NCBI GenBank assembly: GCA_913031145.1
Contig: CAJWCO010000003.1
Coordinates: forward strand, 38,644 to 102,643
Direction of reading: 5' to 3'
From: an uncultured Cellvibrionales bacterium
GTDB taxonomy: Bacteria; Pseudomonadota; Gammaproteobacteria; Pseudomonadales; Porticoccaceae
DNA length: 64,000 bases
A program made the position numbers and the translations under genes. The notes under the pieces were generated by a model. That model ran no database searches and was not told the origin of the DNA. It saw nothing but the letters and a program-made list of their open reading frames with translations. Below are positions 10,620-17,499 of this stretch, piece by piece; positions within the stretch are counted from its first letter, which is position 1; each line of letters starts with the position of its first letter.

Positions 10620-10649
10620 TTGTATGTTAACGTTTGATTCCTCGATAAT
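10620..10649 (+). promoter_or_regulatory. Candidate sigma-70 promoter of the rnf operon
   Basis: TTGTAT (10620-10625) and GATAAT (10644-10649) are separated by 18 nt in the metG-rnfA gap. A transcript would start near 10656, some 24 nt before the rnfA ATG. If real, the altered rnf operon is still transcribed on its own. Confidence 0.45.
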
Positions 10650-10679
10650 ACTGGCTTCAATGTAAACGACGTGCACTCT

Positions 10680-11255
10680 ATGCTTGATTTTGTCGTGATT
10701 TTATTCAGCAGCGTTTTAGTGAATAATTATGTGTTGGTGCAAACCCTCGGCGGCTCCTCGCTCATGCGAGTTTCCAATAATTCTTGGGCGGTGGGTAGTA
10801 TTGCTGCTGCGACCGTTGCCACGTCCACGTTGACGGCCATCATTGCTTACTGCCTAGACCAGACCGTCCTGCTGCCTTTTGATCTAATGTATCTACGCAC
10901 CTTTACTTTTATCTGCGTAATCGCCTGTACCGTGCAAGCGATCAAGCTATGGGTCAAACACTTCGCGCCGGTTCACAGCAGTAATCTACATGTTTTTTTA
11001 CCGCTACTTGCGGGCAACTGCGTTGTCCTGAGTGTTGCTCTTTATAATGCGCGCAGTGATACCTCGCTACTGCAGGCGCTCCTTTCTGGATTCGGTGCCG
11101 GAGCAAGCTATGCCATCGTTCTAATATGTTTTACCTTTATGCGCGAAAGACTCGACGCTGCAGACATTCCACAGCCCTTTAAAGGAGGCGCCGTTGCAAT
11201 GCTCACGGCGGGTTTAATGTCCATCGCCTTCATGGGACTGAGCGGGTTGGTATGA
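10680..11255 (+). CDS. rnfA: Rnf electron transport complex membrane subunit RnfA, variant lacking one Fe-S cysteine
   Basis: Six-helix inner-membrane subunit of the Rnf/Rsx complex. About 191 aa from ATG 10680 (a GTG at 10671 is possible), matching E. coli RsxA from end to end. E. coli has 'LGLCPFMGVS' near residue 26; here the same place reads 'LGGSSLMRVS', so the Cys is Ser26. The second Cys, in 'LAGNCVVLS' (Cys114), is kept. In characterised Rnf/Nqr complexes these Cys residues of the A/E (D/E) pair bind a [2Fe-2S] cluster inside the membrane (known). First gene of a tightly overlapping operon. Confidence 0.9.
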   Translation: MLDFVVILFSSVLVNNYVLVQTLGGSSLMRVSNNSWAVGSIAAATVATSTLTAIIAYCLDQTVLLPFDLMYLRTFTFICVIACTVQAIKLWVKHFAPVHSSNLHVFLPLLAGNCVVLSVALYNARSDTSLLQALLSGFGAGASYAIVLICFTFMRERLDAADIPQPFKGGAVAMLTAGLMSIAFMGLSGLV

Positions 11256-11256
11256 C

Positions 11257-11442
11257 ATGATTGAAAACTTATTCAACTCAAGCCTGCTACGTGCGATGCG
11301 ATTTAGCGGCAGCTTAATGGCCTTTTCTTGGCAATGCGGTCTTGCTGTTAAGGCATATCACGATCACGCGCAATTAGCGCGCCTGCGAAATACCGCTTTA
11401 GATACTCGTCGGCTGCGCTGCATTGAGAGAGACGGCGCATGA
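11257..11442 (+). CDS. Unrecognised 61-aa protein in the rnfB position
   Basis: Short frame starting 1 nt after the rnfA stop and ending in an ATGA overlap with the next gene, so it behaves as a real cistron. The product is basic with a mildly hydrophobic stretch near residues 18-30 and two Cys. It has none of the RnfB features: no clear N-terminal anchor, no Cys-rich Fe-S domain, no ferredoxin CxxCxxC motifs, and one third of the length. It could be a degraded rnfB whose frame is kept only for coupling, or a new small subunit. I do not recognise it. Confidence 0.5.
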   Translation: MIENLFNSSLLRAMRFSGSLMAFSWQCGLAVKAYHDHAQLARLRNTALDTRRLRCIERDGA

Positions 11443-12086
11443 ACCGGTTACGGGCATTCGCTGATGCTGACGTCCCCAAGACCAACAAACAGCCGCCCGT
11501 CTTTCTGCCCCAAGGGCGTCCTAGTATTCCAAAGGTTTTTGTCGTGCGGCTGGTCTCATGGTTTAAAGAGCCTGCTATCGACGTCGGTCGGAAAGGTTGT
11601 CAAGAAAGTTTCATCAGCCACTGCAGCATGTTCTTACGCTCTGCTGTAAATCTACCAATAGTAGGTCGCGTCAGTGCCACTGAGATGCGTATTGAACAAC
11701 GAAAATCGTCCCAACCGCCACAGTATTTCGCGGTGCTTACCACGTATTTAATGCGCGATGAAGAAGACGTAATCCAGCAACGTGCTACCCGCAAAGACGC
11801 TGTTTCACTCACTACGCATTCGCGCACATCCCTGCCTAGCGACGATATGACTGCGACCGCAAAGGCGCTTATTGAACAGAAGGCTTTGTCGTCCGTTCAG
11901 CGTATACAAAAGCTAACCCGCTCTGCGGATGGACTGCAATGGCATCGGAGCCGAATTAAAGAGCAATCAGCCGCTACTGACAATGACAGTCTCAAGCGAC
12001 CAAAAAGTCTGAACGCGAGCGTTGAAGAAGCGCGTCAGAAACTCGTCCGCGCGAAATCTCCGCTTACCGAGAACACGGAGTCATGA
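11439..12086 (+). CDS. Truncated RnfC-like protein
   Basis: 215 aa in the rnfC slot, overlapping its neighbours by ATGA at both ends. Residues about 30-110 can be laid on the N-terminal barrel-sandwich domain of RnfC by eye: 'PKVFVVRL', 'AIDVGRK', then 'AVNLPIVGRVSATE' against the family pattern V-H-A-P-x-x-G-x-V-x-A. The Rossmann/FMN-NADH part (GLGGAGFPT type), the SLBB region and both ferredoxin Cys clusters are all missing; only two Cys occur. The last 100 residues are Arg/Lys/Ser-rich and probably disordered, like RnfC tails. The RnfC relation is inferred from weak similarity plus position. Confidence 0.5.
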   Translation: MNRLRAFADADVPKTNKQPPVFLPQGRPSIPKVFVVRLVSWFKEPAIDVGRKGCQESFISHCSMFLRSAVNLPIVGRVSATEMRIEQRKSSQPPQYFAVLTTYLMRDEEDVIQQRATRKDAVSLTTHSRTSLPSDDMTATAKALIEQKALSSVQRIQKLTRSADGLQWHRSRIKEQSAATDNDSLKRPKSLNASVEEARQKLVRAKSPLTENTES

Positions 12087-13144
12087 CACGCCCAACCGTC
12101 ATGAATCCCGCAGAGCCCAGAAGCAACCAGACGATTATGCTAAAGGTGTTACTAGCCTGCTCGCCAGGTGCGGTAGCGCTATTTTGGCACTTTGGCTGGG
12201 GTATTTTTATTAATGTGTGTTTATGCGCCATCTGTGCCCTTTGCTGTGAGGCTGCGGCCCTCCGCCTACGTAATCGACCGGTCAGTTTACATTTACGCGA
12301 CGGTAGCGCGCTCCTCACCGCCGTGCTTTTGGGGCTGGCATTACCCCCACTATTACCCTGGTGGATTGTCCTCACCGGCTGCGTCTTTGCCATTATCTTC
12401 GGAAAACAACTGTATGGTGGATTGGGAAATAACCCCTTTAACCCGGGGATGGTTGGCTATGCCGCTCTGATCGTGTGTTTTCCAGAGCACATGAGCCGCT
12501 GGATTTTTCCTAGTGACCTTCTCTACGAGGGCACGGCCCACCCCGGACTTTGGGACGCGTTAATGACTGTTCTAACTGGCTACGAGGGCGTGGATGGCAT
12601 CACTGGTGCTACGCCGCTAGACATAGTGCGGCAAAACAGCGGTCTTATGATAAATCAGCTATATGACAGCAACTCAGTGTTTAATCGCGGGCATTGGGCG
12701 GGTGTCGGTTGGGAGTGGGTAAATTTAGGTTTTCTTACTGGCGGAATCTTTTTGCTTTACGCACGCATTTTTACGTGGCACGCCCCCATAGCAATGTTGG
12801 GCTCTCTCACGGCCATGTCATTGTTTTTTTGGGATTCAGGCAGTTCAGCAAGCCTTGGGTCGCCCATCTTTCATTTATTCAGTGGCGCTACGATGATGGG
12901 TGCGTTTTTTATTGTAACGGATCCAGTATCCTCGGCGACAAGCCGCCGAGGACGAATCATATACGGTGTGCTGATCGGCACACTAGTCTTTGCAATTCGT
13001 AGCTGGGGTGACTACCCCGATGCACTAGCGTTTGCAGTATTGTTAGCTAATTGCGTTGCACCCACCATAGACCGCTTTAGCATGCGCCAACCGTTCGGTC
13101 GCGCGGACACGTCTGAGCCAAACACCTCCAAGGAGGAGTGCTGA
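12083..13144 (+). CDS. rnfD: Rnf complex FMN-binding membrane subunit RnfD
   Basis: 353-aa polytopic inner-membrane protein. Matches E. coli RsxD well, including 'KQLYGGLGNNPFNPGM', the FMN-attachment segment 'DGITGATPLD' (Thr177, equivalent to the covalent flavin Thr of NqrB/RnfD), 'FSGATMMGAFFIVTDPV' and the terminal 'YPDALAFAVLLANCVAP'. The flavin site therefore looks intact even though RnfB and most of RnfC are gone. ATGA overlap with the upstream rnfC-like gene and TGATG overlap with rnfG. Confidence 0.93.
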   Translation: MTRPTVMNPAEPRSNQTIMLKVLLACSPGAVALFWHFGWGIFINVCLCAICALCCEAAALRLRNRPVSLHLRDGSALLTAVLLGLALPPLLPWWIVLTGCVFAIIFGKQLYGGLGNNPFNPGMVGYAALIVCFPEHMSRWIFPSDLLYEGTAHPGLWDALMTVLTGYEGVDGITGATPLDIVRQNSGLMINQLYDSNSVFNRGHWAGVGWEWVNLGFLTGGIFLLYARIFTWHAPIAMLGSLTAMSLFFWDSGSSASLGSPIFHLFSGATMMGAFFIVTDPVSSATSRRGRIIYGVLIGTLVFAIRSWGDYPDALAFAVLLANCVAPTIDRFSMRQPFGRADTSEPNTSKEEC

Positions 13145-13791
13145 TGTCATCTTCCATCATGACTGTGCTAAAGCTTGGGCTCCTCATTTTTTTATGTCTT
13201 GTTCTGATTGCGACTACAGAGATTTTTGCACGACAGTTCATCGTCGCCTCTGAGGACAGAGCCAACCAAAAATACCTACTGCAGGTGCTCCCGGAAGGCC
13301 TTCACGGAGACACTATCGAGTTTACGCCACTACCTGTGGATCCCCGTTATTGGCAGATTCTGGGTCTGTCTGATGGTGGTGATGTTCACATCGCCCACCA
13401 GCATCAACTGCCCATTGGTGTGGTAATTCCCACCGTCACAGCCGCGGGTTATGGAGGAAATATCCATTTATTAGTAGGCATCGATCTTGCGGGCAAGATA
13501 ACAGGGGTTCGAGTTACAGAACACCGCGAGACAATGGGCCTCGGCGATGCGATCGATATAACCCAGAGCCTATGGGTCGAGAGTTTTATAGGGCGGTCGT
13601 TAACTGATCCCAAACCTTCTCGTTGGGCGCTAAAACTCGACGGGGGGATCTATGACCACTTTACCGGAGCGACCATTACGCCTCGGGCCGTTGTCAATCA
13701 AGTCTTGGTGACCCTTGAGTACTTCACGGAACAACATAAAGAAACACTGGAAAGATCTCACCGCGACCACCCAGAGGGAACTGTCTTGTGA
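13144..13791 (+). CDS. rnfG: Rnf complex FMN-binding subunit RnfG
   Basis: Single N-terminal membrane helix (about residues 8-27) and a periplasmic FMN-binding domain. Start at ATG 13144, seven nt after AGGAGG; the GTG at 13138 is too close to it. The flavin motif 'FTGATITPRAV' keeps the acceptor Thr (Thr179) although the usual Ser before GAT is Thr. The conserved 'HxETPGLG' reads 'HRETMGLGD', with Met for Pro. About 215 aa, normal length. It overlaps the rnfD stop by 1 nt and rnfE by 4 nt. Confidence 0.92.
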   Translation: MSSSIMTVLKLGLLIFLCLVLIATTEIFARQFIVASEDRANQKYLLQVLPEGLHGDTIEFTPLPVDPRYWQILGLSDGGDVHIAHQHQLPIGVVIPTVTAAGYGGNIHLLVGIDLAGKITGVRVTEHRETMGLGDAIDITQSLWVESFIGRSLTDPKPSRWALKLDGGIYDHFTGATITPRAVVNQVLVTLEYFTEQHKETLERSHRDHPEGTVL

Positions 13792-14501
13792 ACTCATCGT
13801 CGCTTATCAGCCTCGCACGCAATGGACTTTGGCACAGTAATCCTTCACTCGTTCGTTTATTGGGGCTTTCTCCTTTACTGGCTATTACCACGACAGTCGT
13901 CCAAGCTCTTGGGTTGGGACTCGCGTCATTTGCGGTGATCATGGGCACCAATATCAGCATTGCAATTCTGCGTACCCGCTTGACTCGCGCACTCCACGTG
14001 CCCGCACTTTTGGTCATTATCGCCACACTGGTGACCTGCACAGAGCTTCTAATGCAGGCGTTTGCTTACTCTCTTTACCACTTACTGGGCATCTTCATTC
14101 CCCTCATCGCGACCAATTGTATTGTATGGGATCGCGCAGAGACGTTCGCCAATCGTTCATCAGTATCACTTGCAGCATATGATGGATTAGTGACTGGAAC
14201 AGGATTTATCAGTCTTCTCTTGTTGGTCGGCGCGGTTCGAGAAATCCTTGGGCGAGGTACTTTATTTGCAGGCATGGAACTCTTGTTTGGTGAACCTGCA
14301 ACATCTTGGCTGTGCCATCCATTTGGAACAAGTTTCGAGATGCCTCTGTTTGCCTTGCCGCCCGGTGGTTTTATCGTCATCGGGTTACTTATCGCACTCA
14401 AAAACACGTTAGATACGCGAACCCTAAAAAACTCCAGTTATAACCCACCCACAGCGACTGCCGAAAACAACCTCGCGCGTACGACGGATAAAATAGACTG
14501 A
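13788..14501 (+). CDS. rnfE: Rnf complex membrane subunit RnfE, variant lacking one Fe-S cysteine
   Basis: 237-aa six-helix partner of RnfA. Closely follows E. coli RsxE ('NPSLVRLLGL', 'GIFIPLIATNCIV', 'REILGRGTLF', 'LPPGGFIVIGL'). The E. coli 'LLGLCPLLA' is here 'LLGLSPLLA', so the cluster-binding Cys is Ser28, the same change as in RnfA; the other Cys (Cys111) remains. Start overlaps rnfG by 4 nt. The usual nth gene does not follow; pyrC does, with its own promoter. Confidence 0.92.
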   Translation: MNSSSLISLARNGLWHSNPSLVRLLGLSPLLAITTTVVQALGLGLASFAVIMGTNISIAILRTRLTRALHVPALLVIIATLVTCTELLMQAFAYSLYHLLGIFIPLIATNCIVWDRAETFANRSSVSLAAYDGLVTGTGFISLLLLVGAVREILGRGTLFAGMELLFGEPATSWLCHPFGTSFEMPLFALPPGGFIVIGLLIALKNTLDTRTLKNSSYNPPTATAENNLARTTDKID

Positions 14502-14567
14502 GCGGATACCGCCGCTAAATCGACTAAACCCAGCTAAATTCGACATGGAATATGATCACGCGAGGAT

Positions 14568-14612
14568 TTCGACATCGCGCTTCAGAAAAATATAATGCAG
14601 TTGCCCAACTGC
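14568..14612 (+). promoter_or_regulatory. pyrC promoter with a palindrome at the start site
   Basis: TTCGAC (14568-14573) and a perfect TATAAT (14591-14596) are 17 nt apart (TCGACA at 16 nt is equally possible). Directly after the -10 lies the perfect inverted repeat GCAGTTG-CC-CAACTGC (14597-14612), which covers the expected start point near 14603. It could be an operator, or a 5' hairpin in the transcript. Inferred. Confidence 0.55.
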
Positions 14613-14674
14613 GCCGTTATGATAATAAGCTGGTGAGTGCGCGTTGCACCCTCCAATCGACAATAAGTCAAAGA

Positions 14675-15709
14675 ATGAACCGACTAACAATGACACTGCC
14701 GGACGATTGGCATACGCACCTAAGAGATGCGGATGCGCTTGCCACGACAGTGCCAGCTGCGACGCGTTGTTTTGGACGCTGCATTATTATGCCCAATTTA
14801 GTGCCGCCGGTGACCTCTGTAGCCTTGGCACTTAATTATCGACAACGCATCCTTCGCCACCAACCCGTCAATAGCGACTGGCAACCCCTCATGGTGCTGT
14901 ATCTTACAGATAACACATCGGCGGCAGAAATTCGTGCTGCCCATGCAACGGGCTTAATTCAGGCTGTAAAATATTACCCAGCGGGCGCTACAACCCATTC
15001 GGCAGCGGGTGTAACTAACCTAGAAAGATTGGACAGCGTGTTCGCCACCCTGCAAGAACTCGGTATGGTTTTACAAATGCACGGCGAGGTCACCGATCCA
15101 GACATCGACATTTTTGACCGAGAGGCGGTTTTCATTGATCGACACCTCACGCGGATCACCGAGCGATTTCCTGCTCTGAAAATCGTTTTAGAACATATAA
15201 CAACGCATCAGGGCGTTGACTTTGTTCGCCATAGCCACAGCAAGGTCGCCGCCACTATCACACCACAACACTTGCTATATAATCGCAATGACATGCTGGT
15301 CGGTGGTATACGACCGCACCTATATTGTTTACCGATTTTAAAACGTAATCGGCATCAAGAGGCACTCATTGACGCCGCAACCAGTGGTAGTCATAAGTTC
15401 TTCCTCGGAACCGATTCAGCACCACACGCGCGTGAAGACAAAGAATCGTGTTGTGGTTGTGCTGGGTGCTACAGCCACCATGCTGCCATTGAGCTCTATG
15501 CAGAGGCCTTTGATCGGGCCGAGTCGCTCCATCAACTCGAAGGATTTGCGAGCCATCATGGCGCGGATTTTTACGGACTATCACGTAATCCGCGTCAGAT
15601 TCATCTAACACGTAAAAGCTGGCAGGTTCCCGAGAAAATTCACTATCGAGGTACAGAAATTGTCCCGCTAGCAGCGGGAGAAACACTTCACTGGACATTG
15701 GAGTCCTAA
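14675..15709 (+). CDS. pyrC: Dihydroorotase
   Basis: Zinc amidohydrolase closing carbamoyl-aspartate to dihydroorotate in pyrimidine synthesis. Resembles E. coli PyrC throughout: metal His pair 'DDWHTHLRD', carbamylated Lys in 'AVKYYPAG', His of 'MHGEVTDPDIDIFDRE', 'LEHITTHQG', and Asp of 'GTDSAPHA'. From ATG 14675 it is 344 aa (E. coli 348). The frame is open upstream to 14552, but that part crosses the promoter and has no homology; ATG 14690 is an alternative. The stop overlaps the rnt start (TAATG). Confidence 0.95.
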   Translation: MNRLTMTLPDDWHTHLRDADALATTVPAATRCFGRCIIMPNLVPPVTSVALALNYRQRILRHQPVNSDWQPLMVLYLTDNTSAAEIRAAHATGLIQAVKYYPAGATTHSAAGVTNLERLDSVFATLQELGMVLQMHGEVTDPDIDIFDREAVFIDRHLTRITERFPALKIVLEHITTHQGVDFVRHSHSKVAATITPQHLLYNRNDMLVGGIRPHLYCLPILKRNRHQEALIDAATSGSHKFFLGTDSAPHAREDKESCCGCAGCYSHHAAIELYAEAFDRAESLHQLEGFASHHGADFYGLSRNPRQIHLTRKSWQVPEKIHYRGTEIVPLAAGETLHWTLES

Positions 15710-16383
15710 TGGAAACTTATAGCGTGCCTTCCCCACCCCTCATATCAGGCCGATTTAGAGGCTTTTTACCTGTGGTCGTGGATATTGAAAGTGGCGGTTT
15801 TAATGCACGCACGGATGCACTACTAGAAGTGGCCGTCGTGATATTGGCCATGGATGAATCAGGAAAATTATTCATCAAAGAGAGTATGAGTAAAAATATC
15901 GACCCATTTCCCGGCGCTATTGTAGAAAAGTCTGCTCTTGAGTTTACGGGCATTGATCTCTTCGATCCTGAACGTCTCTCCGAAGAAGAAGGCGATGCAC
16001 TGCGTCAGTTATTTCAACCGATTCGTCGCGAAGTGAGTAAAACAGGCTGTACTCGAGCCGTTATGGTAGGACACAACGCGCACTTTGACTTGGGCTTTAT
16101 TAACGCAGCCATGCATCGTTCGCAGATCAAACGCAACCCGTTTCATCCCTTTTCATGTTTCGACACCTCTACTCTGGCTGGCTTAGCCTTTGGCCAAACC
16201 GTGTTGGCTAAAGCGTGTCAGGCAGCGGGTATCGAGTTCAACAATAAAGAAGCGCACAGCGCACTATACGATGCACTGCGGACGGCGGAGTTATTTTGCA
16301 CTATTGTAAATCGCTGGCGCGATCTTGGGGGCTGGTGTGAGCCGCCAGCCTCGCCTGAAGATGACTCTGAGCCGCAATCGTAA
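15709..16383 (+). CDS. rnt: Ribonuclease T
   Basis: DEDD-family 3'-5' exoribonuclease trimming tRNA and other stable RNA ends. Exo I is 'PVVVDIESGGFN' (Asp/Glu present; Thr of the usual DTET is changed), Exo II 'VGHNAHFDLGFI', Exo III 'HSALYDALRTAELF' with the catalytic His and Asp. 224 aa, typical. TAATG overlap couples it to pyrC; the pyrC-rnt neighbourhood is also found in Pseudomonas. Confidence 0.96.
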   Translation: METYSVPSPPLISGRFRGFLPVVVDIESGGFNARTDALLEVAVVILAMDESGKLFIKESMSKNIDPFPGAIVEKSALEFTGIDLFDPERLSEEEGDALRQLFQPIRREVSKTGCTRAVMVGHNAHFDLGFINAAMHRSQIKRNPFHPFSCFDTSTLAGLAFGQTVLAKACQAAGIEFNNKEAHSALYDALRTAELFCTIVNRWRDLGGWCEPPASPEDDSEPQS

Positions 16384-16653
16384 ATACCCACCCAGTATTT
16401 AATGCCTCGCTCTGTTATGGCAGCACGGCACAGCAACGAACCAACGTTTATGCGTTCAAAATACTCACCGCGTGTGCGAACACCCGACCCGTTGATCTTG
16501 TCTGCGCAAACCCCAAAAAAAGTCGTAGTTAGAGGCTTTTCGGAAACGTGAGGTCTTTCGCAAAATCGATCCGTTAAGTCGTCGCGTTGCACGTGGATTA
16601 GCGACAGAAGTCCGCGCCATTTCTCGCACAAACGCGTTTTTTTAAGCGCACTT
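16384..16653. other. 270-nt region between convergent rnt and rsmI without a recognisable gene
   Basis: I looked here for RNase P RNA, which sits next to rsmI in Pseudomonas, and found none of its conserved core sequences on either strand. No terminator with a clear T-run and no supported ORF; the long minus-strand frame overlapping rnt looks like a shadow. Confidence 0.4.
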
Positions 16654-17499
16654 TTAGTCGGCTAGTGACAACGCTTTGGTATATAGCTCCTGCTTGCTTA
16701 AGCCCGTAATTTTAGACGCCAGCGACGCGGCTTTACTCGGTGGTAATTCGTTTAATAACACCGCCAGAATGCGCTCCGCATCTAAGTATTTGGCATCGTG
16801 TTCATCCACCGCGCCTGCGATGATCAAAACAATCTCACCCCGTTGTTGCTGACTATCTAACGCCACAACCTCACGCAACTCGCCAAGGGTACCACGGTTG
16901 AATGTCTCGTATTTTTTAGTGATCTCGCGCGCCATAAAGGCGTTACGCGCGATCCCCATAACGGCGACTGCATCGTCGAGGGTCGCAAGAAGACGATGTG
17001 GCGCTTCGTAAAATATTAGGGTGCTGACGGACCCCCGCAAAGCCTTGAGCGTGACTGTCCGCTGCTGTTTCTTTGCGGGCAAAAAACCCTGAAAGCTAAA
17101 CCGATCCGTCGCCAGACCCGACACGCTTAAAGCCGCAACCAGAGCGCAACTTCCGGGAATCGGAACAACATCAATACCTCTTTCTCGCGCCTCGACGACC
17201 AATCGATAACCGGGGTCAGAAATCAATGGTGTCCCTGCATCTGAGATCAGTGCTACGCTTTGATTGCGCTCAAGGTGACTGAGAATTTTATCTACGCTAC
17301 TTCGGTCACTGTACTCATGGTAACTCACCGTAGGCGATTTTATGTGATAATGCTCGAGCAATTTTTTGCTGTGTCGCGTATCCTCACAGGCAATGATGTC
17401 TGCGCTTTGCAGTGTCTCGATGGCACGTAATGACAGATCACCAAGATTGCCAATCGGTGTTGCGACGATATAGAGAATTCCGCATGGATGAAGAGTCAT
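16654..17499 (-). CDS. rsmI: 16S rRNA (cytidine1402-2'-O)-methyltransferase
   Basis: SAM-dependent methyltransferase of tetrapyrrole-methylase fold modifying C1402 in the ribosomal P site. Characteristic 'LYIVATPIGNLGDLS', 'ACEDTRHSKKLL', 'LISDAGTPLISDPG' and 'PIPGSCALVAAL' are present. 281 aa, typical. Its ATG shares the CATG with the lpoA start on the opposite strand, so the two genes overlap head to head by 2 nt and each promoter must lie within the other gene. Confidence 0.96.
   Translation of the reverse strand: MTLHPCGILYIVATPIGNLGDLSLRAIETLQSADIIACEDTRHSKKLLEHYHIKSPTVSYHEYSDRSSVDKILSHLERNQSVALISDAGTPLISDPGYRLVVEARERGIDVVPIPGSCALVAALSVSGLATDRFSFQGFLPAKKQQRTVTLKALRGSVSTLIFYEAPHRLLATLDDAVAVMGIARNAFMAREITKKYETFNRGTLGELREVVALDSQQQRGEIVLIIAGAVDEHDAKYLDAERILAVLLNELPPSKAASLASKITGLSKQELYTKALSLAD

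Noticed and set aside
16218..16631. 137-codon minus-strand frame overlapping the end of rnt
   Set aside because: Half of it is antisense to rnt and the rest has no recognisable features.
16384..16653. Possible RNase P RNA beside rsmI, as in Pseudomonas
   Set aside because: None of the conserved core sequences of bacterial RNase P RNA is present on either strand.
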